Source of the DNA: an uncultured Bacteroidota bacterium
GTDB taxonomy: Bacteria; Bacteroidota; Bacteroidia; Flavobacteriales; Schleiferiaceae
NCBI GenBank assembly: GCA_913057235.1
Contig: CAJXNI010000016.1
Coordinates: 1 to 64,000, forward strand
DNA length: 64,000 bases
Direction of reading: 5' to 3'
The translations under genes were made by a program, and so were the position numbers. Under the pieces are notes generated by a model. That model made no database searches and was not told the DNA's origin. It was given only the letters and a program-made list of their open reading frames with translations. Below are positions 1-8,189 of the stretch, one piece after another (position 1 is the stretch's first letter; each line of letters begins with the position of its first letter).

Positions 1-486
1 CCTACGGCCCAAGAACTAGAAACTGAGAAGCAGGATTCTGGAATGAGTCAGGAGGAAATACGCGCCTACGTAGAGGCCATGGAAGATACCCTAGCAATGG
101 CCTATAACCAGCAGAGCGTAGAACTTTTTGAGAAATTTTATGGCGAGGGAGCCGTAACTTACGGTGAGGGCCGTGAACAGTTGTTTGGAAAAACGGCCAT
201 TGTGAACCACTTTCGCAAGAATGTGGCTCAAAATGAAGACTACTCCTACACTTTTGAATACCACACCATTGATGTATTTGCCGAAAATGACCACGCCCTG
301 GAAACCGGTAAATGGGTTGAAAAAGACAGCACTGGTAAAGAGCTCAGCCATGGCTTTTACATGGTGCTTTTTCAAAAGCAGGACGGCCGTTACGTGAGTA
401 TCCGGGACATTTGGAATTCCGCTACCGCTGAAGAGCCGAACGAAATGAAAAAAGAACTGGAGGCCGATGGCCTTGTGGTAGAATAA
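1..486 (+). CDS. SnoaL/NTF2-like domain protein, 5' end cut by window edge
   Basis: A small alpha+beta protein of the SnoaL/NTF2-like fold (pattern: N-terminal helix, then FYGEGAVTYGEG, a conserved W in GKWVEKDSTG and a C-terminal IRDIWNSA strand). The reading frame is open to base 1 with no stop upstream of the ATG at 43; the residues before it (PTAQELETEKQDSG) resemble the polar linker that follows a lipoprotein signal, so the gene probably starts outside the window and the ATG at 43 is internal. From the ATG it would be 147 aa. Family members range from enzymes to binding proteins, so no reaction can be assigned. A strong hairpin terminator follows 29 bases after the stop. Confidence 0.7.
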   Translation, partial: PTAQELETEKQDSGMSQEEIRAYVEAMEDTLAMAYNQQSVELFEKFYGEGAVTYGEGREQLFGKTAIVNHFRKNVAQNEDYSYTFEYHTIDVFAENDHALETGKWVEKDSTGKELSHGFYMVLFQKQDGRYVSIRDIWNSATAEEPNEMKKELEADGLVVE

Positions 487-514
487 AGAAATTGCTTAAT
501 GCCGACTGACTGCC

Positions 515-551
515 AAAAAAATCCGCCTTCCTTAATGGAGGCGGATTTTTT
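515..551 (+). terminator. Rho-independent terminator
   Basis: Inverted repeat AAAAAAATCCGCCT / AGGCGGATTTTTT around a short loop, ending in a T run. It ends the SnoaL-like gene and, being A/T-flanked on both sides, can also serve the converging CBS remnant. Confidence 0.85.
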
Positions 552-571
552 GTTCCTCATAAATTTAGCGC

Positions 572-915
572 TCAACTAGACCAACTTTCACTTTTCAACT
601 CATAGGTAGCGCGCATGATGTCACTTTGGCTGAGTAGCCCCAGCAATTTACCGTTCTCAACAATGGGGAACCTTCCTTTTTTACGCGCCAAAAATAATTG
701 AGCCGCTTCCAATAAGGGAGTATCAGGCGGTAAATTAATTACTTCAGCAGTCATGTAATCTTTAACCAAGCCCGTTTTATTTGGGCTGTCTAGGTATTTC
801 CCCTTAACTACCTCTTGAGGCAATCACTCTCAGATAGTATTCCCACTAATTGTCCCTTTTCATCGGTTAAGGAGCTCTCTAAATCCAGAGCCACCAATAT
901 ATTTTGTATCCTGGT
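572..915 (-). pseudogene. CBS-domain protein, frameshifted and N-terminally truncated
   Basis: The downstream part (823 to 572) encodes a complete CBS motif: VKDYMTAEVINLPPDTPL, then GRFPIVENGKLLGLLSQSDIM. Immediately upstream, in another frame, positions 915-808 encode the end of a preceding CBS motif (DEKGQLVGILSESDCL) before running into TAG at 808-810. Adding one base at about 813-817 would join the two as DCLKEVVKGKY, so a one-base deletion is the simplest reading. Further upstream the frame closes at 916-918 and the first half of the expected N-terminal CBS motif is not recognisable. Intact relatives are paired-CBS proteins of about 140-150 aa that bind adenine nucleotides. Either a decayed gene or a sequence error on top of a truncation. 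Confidence 0.75.
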
Positions 916-1156
916 TTACCCAAAGTTTTGCATAGATTTAAAAAATAGTTCTTTTAAGGTTAGACTAAAAGGAGAAGCTACACTCCCCATTGGCATGCAT
1001 CGTTTTACCGGTTTTAGGCCAAATTCACTGGTTAACAGATTGAAAGAAAGAGTATGAGGCTCCTTAAAAGATGGTCCGCAGCCTGCTTGTGAAAGTGTAC
1101 AAAACCAGTGTGGACGCTTAACCTAGGCTTAAGATAAAATTAATAGTATCCCATGG
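916..1156. other. Intergenic stretch without recognisable gene
   Basis: Between the CBS remnant and the cold-shock promoter. Short open frames exist on both strands (for example 815-1057 on the plus strand) but their translations show no motif, no good start context and overlap the CBS remnant. I see nothing assignable here apart from possible eroded sequence upstream of the CBS gene. Confidence 0.5.
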
Positions 1157-1186
1157 TTAGAGCAGCATTTATTAAGCCTACCTTTG
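1157..1186 (+). promoter_or_regulatory. Bacteroidota-type promoter for cold-shock gene
   Basis: TACCTTTG at 1179-1186 matches the TAnnTTTG -7 consensus of Bacteroidota, with TTA (1157-1159) 19 bases upstream as a degenerate -33 element. It would start a leader of roughly 20 bases before the ATG at 1214. Confidence 0.5.
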
Positions 1187-1213
1187 GGGCTTAGAATTTA
1201 TATTTTTATTACC

Positions 1214-1402
1214 ATGAATGGAACAGTAAAGTTCTTTAATGAAACCAAAGGTTTCGGTTTTATTACAGAAGAAGGATCAGACAAAGAATACTTTGTACAC
1301 GCCACCGGATTAGTAGATCAAGTGGATCAAGGCGACAACGTAGAGTTTGACCTTACCGAAGGAAGAAAAGGAATGAATGCCATAAATGTTAAGGTTATCT
1401 AA
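1214..1402 (+). CDS. Cold-shock protein, CspA family
   Basis: 62-aa single cold-shock domain (OB fold) that binds single-stranded RNA/DNA and melts RNA structure in the cytoplasm. RNP1 is KGFGFITEE; the RNP2-like segment is YFVHATGL, a little different from the usual VFVHFS. GTVKFFNETKGFGFI at the N-terminus is diagnostic. The ATG at 1214 is chosen over an upstream non-ATG start at 1184 because the family begins MxGTVKFF and the upstream start lies inside the promoter. It has its own terminator and is followed by a DEAD-box helicase gene, a functional pairing known in cold adaptation. Confidence 0.92.
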   Translation: MNGTVKFFNETKGFGFITEEGSDKEYFVHATGLVDQVDQGDNVEFDLTEGRKGMNAINVKVI

Positions 1403-1430
1403 TTTCAACTGCATTTTATTTATTTTCGAA

Positions 1431-1454
1431 AGCCCCGCAATTGCGGGGTTTTTT
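1431..1454 (+). terminator. Rho-independent terminator
   Basis: Perfect palindrome CCCCGCAATTGCGGGG (1433-1448) followed by six T residues, 29 bases after the cold-shock stop codon. Confidence 0.9.
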
Positions 1455-1517
1455 CTTTCTATACCATTAACCAAAAATTAGCTGCACCTTTGCACTCAAT
1501 TTTAATTACCATTTTTT

Positions 1518-2963
1518 TTGAATTCTTTTTCTGATTTAGGGCTCTCTACTCCCATCCTTAAAGCCCTGCAAGACCTTGGTTTTGAAAAACCAAGTGAAAT
1601 ACAAGACCAGGCCATTCCTCAACTATTAGATAAAGCGCAAGATTTTATTGGTTTAGCCCAAACTGGCACCGGTAAAACAGCCGCTTTTGGACTACCGCTT
1701 TTGCAGCGCATAGATTCACAAAATAAAAGTACGCAGGCCCTTATTTTGGCGCCCACCCGTGAGCTAGGCCAGCAAATAGCCGAGCAGTTAGCACTGTACA
1801 GCAGGTATCTTGATAAAATAAACGTACTGCCCGTGTATGGAGGGGCCGCCATAAGCAATCAAATAAAAGACTTGAAGAAACCGCAGCAGGTAGTAATTGC
1901 TACCCCAGGCCGTTTGATTGATTTGTTAAACCGCAAAGCCATTAAGCTCAATGATTTGCGCCTTTTAGTTTTAGATGAGGCGGATGAAATGCTGAACATG
2001 GGTTTTAAAGATGAGCTCAACGAAATTTTAAGCCATACCCCTGAAGAAAAAATGACCTGGCTTTTTTCGGCTACCATGCCTAAAGAAATTCAACGCATTG
2101 TAAATAGCTACATGCATGAACCGGCCGAGGTAAAAATCAACCCTAAAAATCAGGTGAATACCAGTATTGATCACCAATTCTGCCAAACCCGCCAAGGCGA
2201 TAAAAATGCTGCACTCATGCGGTTTTTAGACTTGGAACCTGAGCTTAGGGGCGTGGTATTTTGCCGTACCAAGCGCGATACGCAAAACCTGGCCGAAGAA
2301 CTTTTAAAAGAAGGCTACCAAGCCGATGCCTTGCATGGCGATCTTTCACAACCGCAGCGCGACCGCGTAATGAAACGGTTTAAAAACAAAGAATTACAGG
2401 TTTTAATTGCTACCGATGTGGCGGCCCGTGGTATTGATGTGAATGATCTTACCCATGTTTTTCACATGGCTTTACCAGATGATGATGCTTACTATACGCA
2501 CCGCAGCGGACGAACTGCCCGTGCCGGTAAAAAAGGTATTTCTATGGTGTTTACCAATAATCGGGAGCAAGGTCATTTGAAACGCTTAATGCGAGCCCTG
2601 GGCATTGAGTTTACCAAAGTTGAAGTGCCCGGTTTTGAAGCCATTGCTCAAAAGCGATTAGAAAACTGGTGCCATACTGTGGCAAAAACCGACATAAAAT
2701 CGGGAATAGACAATGACCTTTACGCTATAGCAAAAGAGGCTTTTGCCGAGCTCACCAAAGAGCAGCTCATGGCTAAATTATTAACGCTAGAGTTACGAAA
2801 CCTCACAGCGCAACAGGGCCGAGACTTAAATGACCATAGCAAGGCGCAGTTTAAAAAAGGCGGTCGTTCGGGAGGCGGCAGAGGCCGCGGTGGTTACAAG
2901 GGAAAAAAAGGCGGCAGAGGAAACTCAAAAGGGAATTTTAAACGCAGATTTGAAAAACGCTAG
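1518..2963 (+). CDS. DEAD-box ATP-dependent RNA helicase (CsdA/RhlE-like)
   Basis: 481-aa superfamily 2 RNA helicase that uses ATP to unwind short duplexes during ribosome assembly or mRNA decay. All motifs are present in order: Q motif (GFEKPSEIQ), I AQTGTGKT, Ia PTRELG, Ib TPGR, II DEAD, III SAT, IV VVFCRTKR, V ATDVAARGID, VI HRSGRTARAG. The last ~35 residues are Gly/Arg/Lys-rich (GGRSGGGRGRGG), an RNA-binding tail. No ATG fits: the frame is closed by TAA at 1503, so TTG at 1518 (leading to NSFSDLGL) is the best start. The neighbouring cold-shock gene suggests a role at low temperature. The exact subfamily is uncertain. Confidence 0.93.
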   Translation: MNSFSDLGLSTPILKALQDLGFEKPSEIQDQAIPQLLDKAQDFIGLAQTGTGKTAAFGLPLLQRIDSQNKSTQALILAPTRELGQQIAEQLALYSRYLDKINVLPVYGGAAISNQIKDLKKPQQVVIATPGRLIDLLNRKAIKLNDLRLLVLDEADEMLNMGFKDELNEILSHTPEEKMTWLFSATMPKEIQRIVNSYMHEPAEVKINPKNQVNTSIDHQFCQTRQGDKNAALMRFLDLEPELRGVVFCRTKRDTQNLAEELLKEGYQADALHGDLSQPQRDRVMKRFKNKELQVLIATDVAARGIDVNDLTHVFHMALPDDDAYYTHRSGRTARAGKKGISMVFTNNREQGHLKRLMRALGIEFTKVEVPGFEAIAQKRLENWCHTVAKTDIKSGIDNDLYAIAKEAFAELTKEQLMAKLLTLELRNLTAQQGRDLNDHSKAQFKKGGRSGGGRGRGGYKGKKGGRGNSKGNFKRRFEKR

Positions 2964-2984
2964 TCTTCTCTGAATCAATTTTGC

Positions 2985-3016
2985 AAACCCGGTTCTGCTT
3001 GCAGAGGCCGGGTTTT
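2985..3016. terminator. Bidirectional terminator between converging genes
   Basis: AAACCCGG (2985-2992) pairs with CCGGGTTTT (3008-3016), with T-rich ends on both sides. It lies between the stop of the helicase gene and the stop of the converging cvfB-like gene. Confidence 0.75.
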
Positions 3017-3848
3017 ATTTTAGTTGAATACCTTTTCCGTTCTTAATTTCAATGAGCTTCTGCTTGTACAAGGTGCCCACTGCCTTTTTAAAAGTCTTTT
3101 TACTCATGCCCAGAGCGGCACTTATTGCTTCGGGCTCACTCTTGTCGTGCAGGGGTAAAAAGCCTTGAGGCGATGCTTTTAAAGCTTCCAAAATTTTTGC
3201 GGCATTGGGTTCAATGTTGGCCACCCCCGGTTTTTGTAAACGCAAATCCAATTTACCGTCTGCGCGGATGTTACTGATGTAGGCCATACGCTGTTGACCG
3301 ATATTTAAAGGCTCAAAAAGCTCATTGTGGTACAAAAGACCGGCAAAGCTATTTTCTACCACCGCTTGCACGCCTAGTTCACTTTTATTCCAAACTAAAA
3401 TGCTCACTTCTTGGTGCTTCTCTAAATCTTCTGTATTGGTTTTGAAAAATCGCTTTAAGCGTGAAGAGGCCACCACCCGGTTGGTTTTAGCGTCTAAATA
3501 CAGAGCCATCGGATAGCTGCGGCCTGCTTCCATGGGCACCTCCATCTCGGAAAAGGGCACCAAAAGATCTTTCTCTAAACCCCATTCTAAAAACGCCCCG
3601 AAACTGGTTACTTGCCTCACCTTTAAATGCGCAAAATCGCCCACGGTGGCCAATGGCTTTTGGGTAGTAGCAATGGGCCGTTCTTCAGAATCCAGATACA
3701 CAAACACCTTCAGTTTGGCGCCTTCGCTAATTTGGGGGGGTGCCCACTTATTGGGAAGCAACACCTCCTCCCCTTCATCATCCTTGAGAAACCATCCTAC
3801 GGAAGTAGCTCTTTCTACCCTTAAATAATTATAGGCGCCAATGTCCAT
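3015..3848 (-). CDS. cvfB: S1-like RNA-binding protein, CvfB family
   Basis: 277-aa cytoplasmic RNA-binding protein. The N-terminus (YNYLRVERATSVGWFL ... VLLPNKWAP) and a second repeat (DFAHLKVRQVTSFGAFLEWG, then LLVPFSEM) are tandem S1/OB modules typical of CvfB/YitL; a third OB-like stretch lies around residues 125-200, and the C-terminus (ALGMSKKTFKKAVGTLYKQKLI) is the winged-helix domain of the family. In Firmicutes CvfB influences virulence and RNA turnover; in Bacteroidota its role is unproven. ATG at 3848. It converges on the RNA helicase. Confidence 0.85.
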   Translation of the reverse strand: MDIGAYNYLRVERATSVGWFLKDDEGEEVLLPNKWAPPQISEGAKLKVFVYLDSEERPIATTQKPLATVGDFAHLKVRQVTSFGAFLEWGLEKDLLVPFSEMEVPMEAGRSYPMALYLDAKTNRVVASSRLKRFFKTNTEDLEKHQEVSILVWNKSELGVQAVVENSFAGLLYHNELFEPLNIGQQRMAYISNIRADGKLDLRLQKPGVANIEPNAAKILEALKASPQGFLPLHDKSEPEAISAALGMSKKTFKKAVGTLYKQKLIEIKNGKGIQLK

Positions 3849-3939
3849 TTTGCAATTTTACCAAATGAACGGCAAAGGTAGTGCTTTGGGTCAGCCCATT
3901 GGTGGGGGGCAATTTGTAAATTAGCTGCAAACGCTTCGC

Positions 3940-4641
3940 ATGGCAATCACCAATTTAATTCACAAACTACCCTGGAACCCAAACCGCAAGTGGAATACCC
4001 GGGCGGTAGACCGCATTTCAAAAATTATTGTGCACCAAACGCTCAGTGAAGCCAGTCTGGAAAATGTGAACAATTAGCATATTAATCCCAAGCATATTTC
4101 AGACCGAGGCTGCCCGCATATTTGTTACCACTATGGCATTCGGAAAAATGGTGAAGTTGCCCAAATGAATGCCCATAACCATTTAACCTGGCATTGCCGG
4201 GGGCAAAACACTGTCTCTATTGGTGTGGTGCTTTGTGGCAACTTTAATGGAACGGGCTTTAACTTAGGTACTAGTGAGCCTACCAACGCACAGCTTAAGA
4301 GTCTCAAAGCACTTTTCAACCATTTGTGTCAAAAACTAGATTTACAGCCTGGTGATGTTTATGGGCATTATCATTTCGGTAAACCCGCTTGCCCGGGTCA
4401 TACTGTGCAAAACCTCATTGAAGGGTTTCGCGGTGAAGTTCCCACACAAAAGGAAGTAGCTAAAACCACACGCGAAATTCAAAAAAGGTTAGCCGCACAA
4501 GGCTTTGACCCGGGTCCGGTTGACGGAATACACGGCATTAAAACCGCTGCCGCCATACGCAGATTTCAAAAAAGCAGCGGCTTAACCGTTGATGGCATTG
4601 TAGGCCCCAACACCTGGGCTGCCCTGCTTAAGGTGAGCTAG
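3940..4641 (+). pseudogene. N-acetylmuramoyl-L-alanine amidase (Amidase_2) with in-frame TAG
   Basis: One frame from ATG 3940 to 4641 encodes an Amidase_2/PGRP-type zinc amidase followed by a peptidoglycan-binding domain (IQKRLAAQGFDPGPVDG ... IRRFQKSSGLTVDGIVGPNTW). The zinc-ligand regions are visible: IIVHQT near the N-terminus and YGHYHFGKPACPG, where His and Cys are spaced by eight. The frame is broken once, by TAG at 4075-4077 after LENVNN; the sequence then continues without a shift as HINPKHISDRGCPH. A single substitution (probably from a Tyr codon) would explain it. The piece after the next ATG (4165) lacks the first zinc His, so it would not be catalytic alone. Intact relatives cleave the amide between MurNAc and the stem peptide. 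Confidence 0.82.
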
Positions 4642-4680
4642 CACTTGCCTACCCCACTAGGTAATTCTAAATCTTTGTTG

Positions 4681-4688
4681 TAATTTTG
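4681..4688 (+). promoter_or_regulatory. Candidate -7 promoter box
   Basis: TAATTTTG matches the Bacteroidota TAnnTTTG -7 element 18 bases before the pirin ATG. The best upstream TTG (4655-4657) is 23 bases away, slightly too far, so support is modest. Confidence 0.35.
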
Positions 4689-4706
4689 ATGTTTAAACAT
4701 TGAAAC

Positions 4707-5582
4707 ATGAACCGGAAGTCATTCATCAAAAAAAGTGTTTTGGGTTTGTTCGGCCTTTCGGCTGCTCAAATTTCTAGCCCCCATGAATTAGCAACTGAAT
4801 CCACGCAGGCACTGGCGCCCGTAGGATTCAATCATCTTCCTCCTAAAAAAACATACCCCATGAAAACCGTTTTCCATCCGGCCAATAGCCGAGGCCATGC
4901 CAATCATGGCTGGCTCAATTCTCACCACAGCTTTAGTTTTGCCAATTACTACAATCCAGAGCGTATGCACTTTGGCGTTTTACGGGTGCTCAATGATGAT
5001 GAGGTAGCGCCCGGTCAGGGTTTTGGCACCCATCCCCATGAAAATATGGAAATTATTTCCATCCCCCTGGAGGGGAACTTAGAACACAAAGACAGTATGG
5101 GCAGCAAGGCTCTTATTAAGCAAGGTGATGTACAAGTAATGAGTGCCGGCACGGGAGTGTACCACAGTGAGTACAATGCCAGCAAGCAAGAGCCGGTGAA
5201 ATTCTTGCAAATTTGGGTTTTCCCAAAAACCCAGGGCGTGGAGCCACGCTATGATCAGATTACGCTAGACCCAGACAAAATGCGGAATCAATTGCACCAG
5301 GTACTCTCGCCAGACCCTGATGATGAGGGCGTTTGGATTCACCAAGACGCCTGGTTTTACCTCGGTAATTTTGAGGCTGGTCAGCAAGCAACACAGGCAC
5401 TAAAGCAAAAAGGCAATGGTTTTTACCTTTTCTTGCTGGAAGGAGCCATTCAAGTGGGCGACCAGAAGCTGAATAGCCGTGATGCCTTGGGCATTTGGGA
5501 AACCGATAAGCTAGAGTTCTCGGCTTTAAGCGCCAGTAGAGTTTTGCTTATGGAAGTACCTATGGAACTACCGCGTGCTTAG
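4707..5582 (+). CDS. Pirin-family protein with Tat-like N-terminal extension
   Basis: 291-aa bicupin of the pirin family (YhhW/quercetinase-like). The metal site is intact in the first cupin: THPHEN supplies two His and YHSEYN supplies His and Glu. The conserved pirin opening (MKTVFHPANSRGHANHGWL) begins only at Met52 (4860). Upstream lies a 51-residue extension, MNRKSFIKKSVLGLFGLSA, which reads like a twin-arginine leader with the second Arg replaced by Lys, then a hydrophobic stretch and a linker. The ATG at 4707 is preferred because the extension is so leader-like and a -7 box precedes it; starting at 4860 would give an ordinary cytoplasmic pirin. Substrate unknown; some relatives oxidise quercetin. 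Confidence 0.85.
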   Translation: MNRKSFIKKSVLGLFGLSAAQISSPHELATESTQALAPVGFNHLPPKKTYPMKTVFHPANSRGHANHGWLNSHHSFSFANYYNPERMHFGVLRVLNDDEVAPGQGFGTHPHENMEIISIPLEGNLEHKDSMGSKALIKQGDVQVMSAGTGVYHSEYNASKQEPVKFLQIWVFPKTQGVEPRYDQITLDPDKMRNQLHQVLSPDPDDEGVWIHQDAWFYLGNFEAGQQATQALKQKGNGFYLFLLEGAIQVGDQKLNSRDALGIWETDKLEFSALSASRVLLMEVPMELPRA

Positions 5583-6253
5583 GCTTCCACGTTTGAAACC
5601 GCAAACTGCCGCTTGCCTTGGGGCTTAAAACCACTATAAATAATCAGCAAAAATAGCCCGTAAAAAAAGGTAACAGCCCAAGCCAGTTTATGCTGGCTTG
5701 GGTTTAGCACTATTTGGGCCATTTCATAAAATAAACTGAGTGGGCTGCTCAGAATATCCCAGCTATTGAAGCGTAAATAACGCCCCAGGTAAATTCCAAA
5801 GCCACTTAAAAAGCAAATGCCGAGGCTAAATAACCGAACCCCGAAAGGTTTTAAGTACAGTTTTAAAAAGCGCTCAATATTCTGCAAGCTGTAAAAATAG
5901 AAGAGTAAGCCGGTCCAGGCGAAACTGCCAATGAGCAAGGTATCTAACCAAAGCAGGTTGGTAAAGCCTGCCTTCAGGTGAAATAAATCGGTAACTATGT
6001 AAGGAGCATTGGGCAAGAATAACAGGCACAGTGCCAACTTAGCCCCATTTAAAACAGCGGGCCGGTGGGCTTTAAGCCGAAAGCTGAATACAAAGGGTAA
6101 TGCGGCCAGGAATAGGTTCCAACTTAAAAACGTGAAGACCATACTTTGAGTGTGAAAAAGACGGTACATCAGTACCCCGGTGGCAAAAAAAGTAGCTAAA
6201 ATGAGGGGTTTGTACAGCTTGTAAAATTGAAGCAGTCTTGGATTTTTGCGCAT
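5579..6253 (-). CDS. DUF1361 integral membrane protein
   Basis: About 225 aa with six to seven hydrophobic segments. Family signatures seen: LSWNLFLAALPF, the FLPNAPYIVTDL motif between helices, and GIYLGRYLRFNSWD near residue 165. ATG at 6253 (MRKNPRLLQF) is preferred over a TTG at 6274. It is the last gene of a minus-strand run (hotdog thioesterase, TRIC channel, this gene) and its 3' end overlaps the pirin gene by four bases. The family has no established function; location is the inner membrane. Confidence 0.82.
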   Translation of the reverse strand: MRKNPRLLQFYKLYKPLILATFFATGVLMYRLFHTQSMVFTFLSWNLFLAALPFVFSFRLKAHRPAVLNGAKLALCLLFLPNAPYIVTDLFHLKAGFTNLLWLDTLLIGSFAWTGLLFYFYSLQNIERFLKLYLKPFGVRLFSLGICFLSGFGIYLGRYLRFNSWDILSSPLSLFYEMAQIVLNPSQHKLAWAVTFFYGLFLLIIYSGFKPQGKRQFAVSNVEA

Positions 6254-6346
6254 GTAAATTTCTTTTGTGAGCAATAACGCGAAGGGCCTGTAAGATTACG
6301 CTTGTTCAATCGATTTAAGAAACTCTTAACACAGCGCAAATACCCC

Positions 6347-6991
6347 CTACTCTGCCCCGCTTCTATCAAAACTGGGCAAGGTCCACTCAAAGCGCACGGC
6401 CAGCAAGCGAAGGGCTACAATTAGCAGAATACCCAATAAGGCAGACACATCCCGGTCAACGGACGTGTAACTGAGCACCACAAAAAGCAAAGCACCCGAT
6501 AAACAAGGGCTGGCATAAATTTCTTTTCGAAAAAGTACCGGTGTCCGATTAGTAAGCGTATCGCGGATTACGCCTCCCATGATTGCTGAAAACATCCCCA
6601 TAATAATGGCAATAAAGGGCGATACTCCAAGGGTGAGGGCTTTTTCGGTGCCCAGCACCGTAAAGAGGCCAATGCCTATGGTGTCAAAAAGCACCAAGGT
6701 TTTGCTCAATTTTTCCAGAGTTGGGTAAAAAGCAAAGGTGAGCACCAAGCCCACCAAAACGGCCCAAAGAATATTGCCGTCATTAATCCAGGCCAAGGGG
6801 TAGGCATTCAGCAATACATCACGTAAAGTACCTCCGCCAATAGCGGTAACAAAACCCGTAAAGGCCGCCCCTAACCAATCTACATTCATCTTTCTAACCG
6901 CCAGCGCGCCCGAAATGGCAAAAACCGTGGTTCCTAAAAGCTCTACCCAATACAGAAACTTTAAGTCAGTTTGGTTTTTACTTTTTGCCAA
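6347..6991 (-). CDS. TRIC-type cation channel / UPF0126 membrane protein
   Basis: 214 aa, seven predicted membrane helices in two homologous halves, as in the prokaryotic TRIC trimeric cation channels (YicG). The repeated signature is visible twice: AIGGGTLRDVLL and AIMGGVIRDTL, each with the Gly-rich kink and the Arg-Asp pair. No ATG lies near the expected start; TTG at 6991 gives a length normal for the family and overlaps the upstream gene by 31 bases, which suggests translational coupling. Bacterial members conduct monovalent cations in vitro; a physiological role is not settled. Confidence 0.85.
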   Translation of the reverse strand: MAKSKNQTDLKFLYWVELLGTTVFAISGALAVRKMNVDWLGAAFTGFVTAIGGGTLRDVLLNAYPLAWINDGNILWAVLVGLVLTFAFYPTLEKLSKTLVLFDTIGIGLFTVLGTEKALTLGVSPFIAIIMGMFSAIMGGVIRDTLTNRTPVLFRKEIYASPCLSGALLFVVLSYTSVDRDVSALLGILLIVALRLLAVRFEWTLPSFDRSGAE

Positions 6992-7470
6992 TCTTTAATT
7001 TGCCAGTGGGCTGTGCCCGTGGCCAAATGATTATTTTCTACATCGTAGATTTTAACCTCACAGGGCAAACTTAGCTTTTCATGCGTTTTAAGCGGACTAA
7101 AAACATTATGGTTCAAAAACTCTTCGGTTAAATTAAAGCGAGCCACGGCTGCCATTTTTCCCTGATAATGGTAATCCATTTCCAGGCGCTCTAAAATCAA
7201 GCGGTACTTTTTGGGGTTTAAATTGAGAATCAGCAAAAAGCCAGAGCTCACCTCGGCCAAAGTGGCCAAGGCACAGGCATGTAGACCTTTCACGTGATTC
7301 CAGTTTCGTTTCTTGTAGGGCAGTTCAACGGTAAGTTCGTGCAAAGAAATGGCCGTAATTTTAAATCCATGGGGTTTGTTAAAAGGCACCACCCTATTCA
7401 GCTGAAAGCTAAGCAACCAGCGGTAAAAAGAATGATGTTGGGCTTTTTGGGCCAGTGTTTTCAAGTTCAT
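6961..7470 (-). CDS. DUF4442 hotdog-fold protein (putative thioesterase)
   Basis: 169 aa from ATG 7470 (MNLKTLAQ). The central segment NWNHVKGLHACALATLAEVSSG matches the helix and turn of PaaI/DUF4442 hotdog proteins, where residues of this helix line the acyl-CoA pocket. It has no signal peptide and is presumably cytoplasmic. First gene of a three-gene operon with TRIC and DUF1361. Substrate unknown. Confidence 0.78.
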   Translation of the reverse strand: MNLKTLAQKAQHHSFYRWLLSFQLNRVVPFNKPHGFKITAISLHELTVELPYKKRNWNHVKGLHACALATLAEVSSGFLLILNLNPKKYRLILERLEMDYHYQGKMAAVARFNLTEEFLNHNVFSPLKTHEKLSLPCEVKIYDVENNHLATGTAHWQIKDWQKVKTKLT

Positions 7471-7526
7471 AATATCCAATAAAACCTCTAATTTAGGCGC
7501 TTTCTGTAGAACACCTTACCCTACTC

Positions 7527-8189
7527 ATGAAACGATTTTTGAATTTTAAATGGCTGTCAATTTCGGCATTGTTCCTTGGCACTTTAGGCGTGGCAGCTGC
7601 TTTGGCTGCTGACTGGTGGGTAGTTCAAAAAGCCCAAGACCGCCTTTATGATCAAGTGGAGCAAGTTCCCGCTCGCAAAGTGGGTTTGGTTTTGGGCACC
7701 TCAAAATATGTAACCACCGGGCGCGAAAACCTTTACTACCGCTATCGCATTGAAGCGGCCATTAAACTTTACAAAGCCGGTAAAGTGCAATATTTACTTT
7801 TAAGTGGTGATAACGGCCAGGTAAGCTACAATGAGCCCAACACCATGAAAGCCGATTTGATGAAAGCCGGCATTCCAGAAGAAAAAATTTACCTGGACTA
7901 CGCAGGTTTTAGAACGCTGGATTCTATGGTGCGCTGCCGCGAAGTGTTCCAGGAAGATGAAATTATTACCATCTCGCAAAAGTTTCATAATGAGCGGGCC
8001 GTTTGCATTGGTCTGAAAAAAGGCGTGGACGCCATAGGTTACAATGCACATGACGTTAGTAATGCTTATGGTTTTAAAACACGCGTACGCGAGAAATTAG
8101 CCCGGGCTAAAATGGTGGTAGACCTTTGGCTGAACGTGCAACCAAAATTTGGCGGTCCTAAAATTACTATTGGCCAAGACCTAAGCTAG
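7527..8189 (+). CDS. sanA: SanA/YdcF-like DUF218 envelope protein
   Basis: 220 aa. One N-terminal membrane anchor (about residues 10-32) is followed by a DUF218 domain: VGLVLGTSKYVTTGREN, the YRYRIEAAIKLYKAGKV helix, YLLLSGDNG, and DYAGFRTLDSMVRCREVF with the invariant acidic/Arg residues. This arrangement matches SanA, an inner-membrane protein needed in Enterobacteria for the envelope barrier to vancomycin at high temperature. The family's molecular activity is unknown. Its stop overlaps the converging gene by four bases. Confidence 0.85.
   Translation: MKRFLNFKWLSISALFLGTLGVAAALAADWWVVQKAQDRLYDQVEQVPARKVGLVLGTSKYVTTGRENLYYRYRIEAAIKLYKAGKVQYLLLSGDNGQVSYNEPNTMKADLMKAGIPEEKIYLDYAGFRTLDSMVRCREVFQEDEIITISQKFHNERAVCIGLKKGVDAIGYNAHDVSNAYGFKTRVREKLARAKMVVDLWLNVQPKFGGPKITIGQDLS

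Noticed and set aside
815-1057. Plus-strand open frame of 80 codons
   Set aside because: It overlaps the CBS remnant, has no motif and an unconvincing start; treated as chance.
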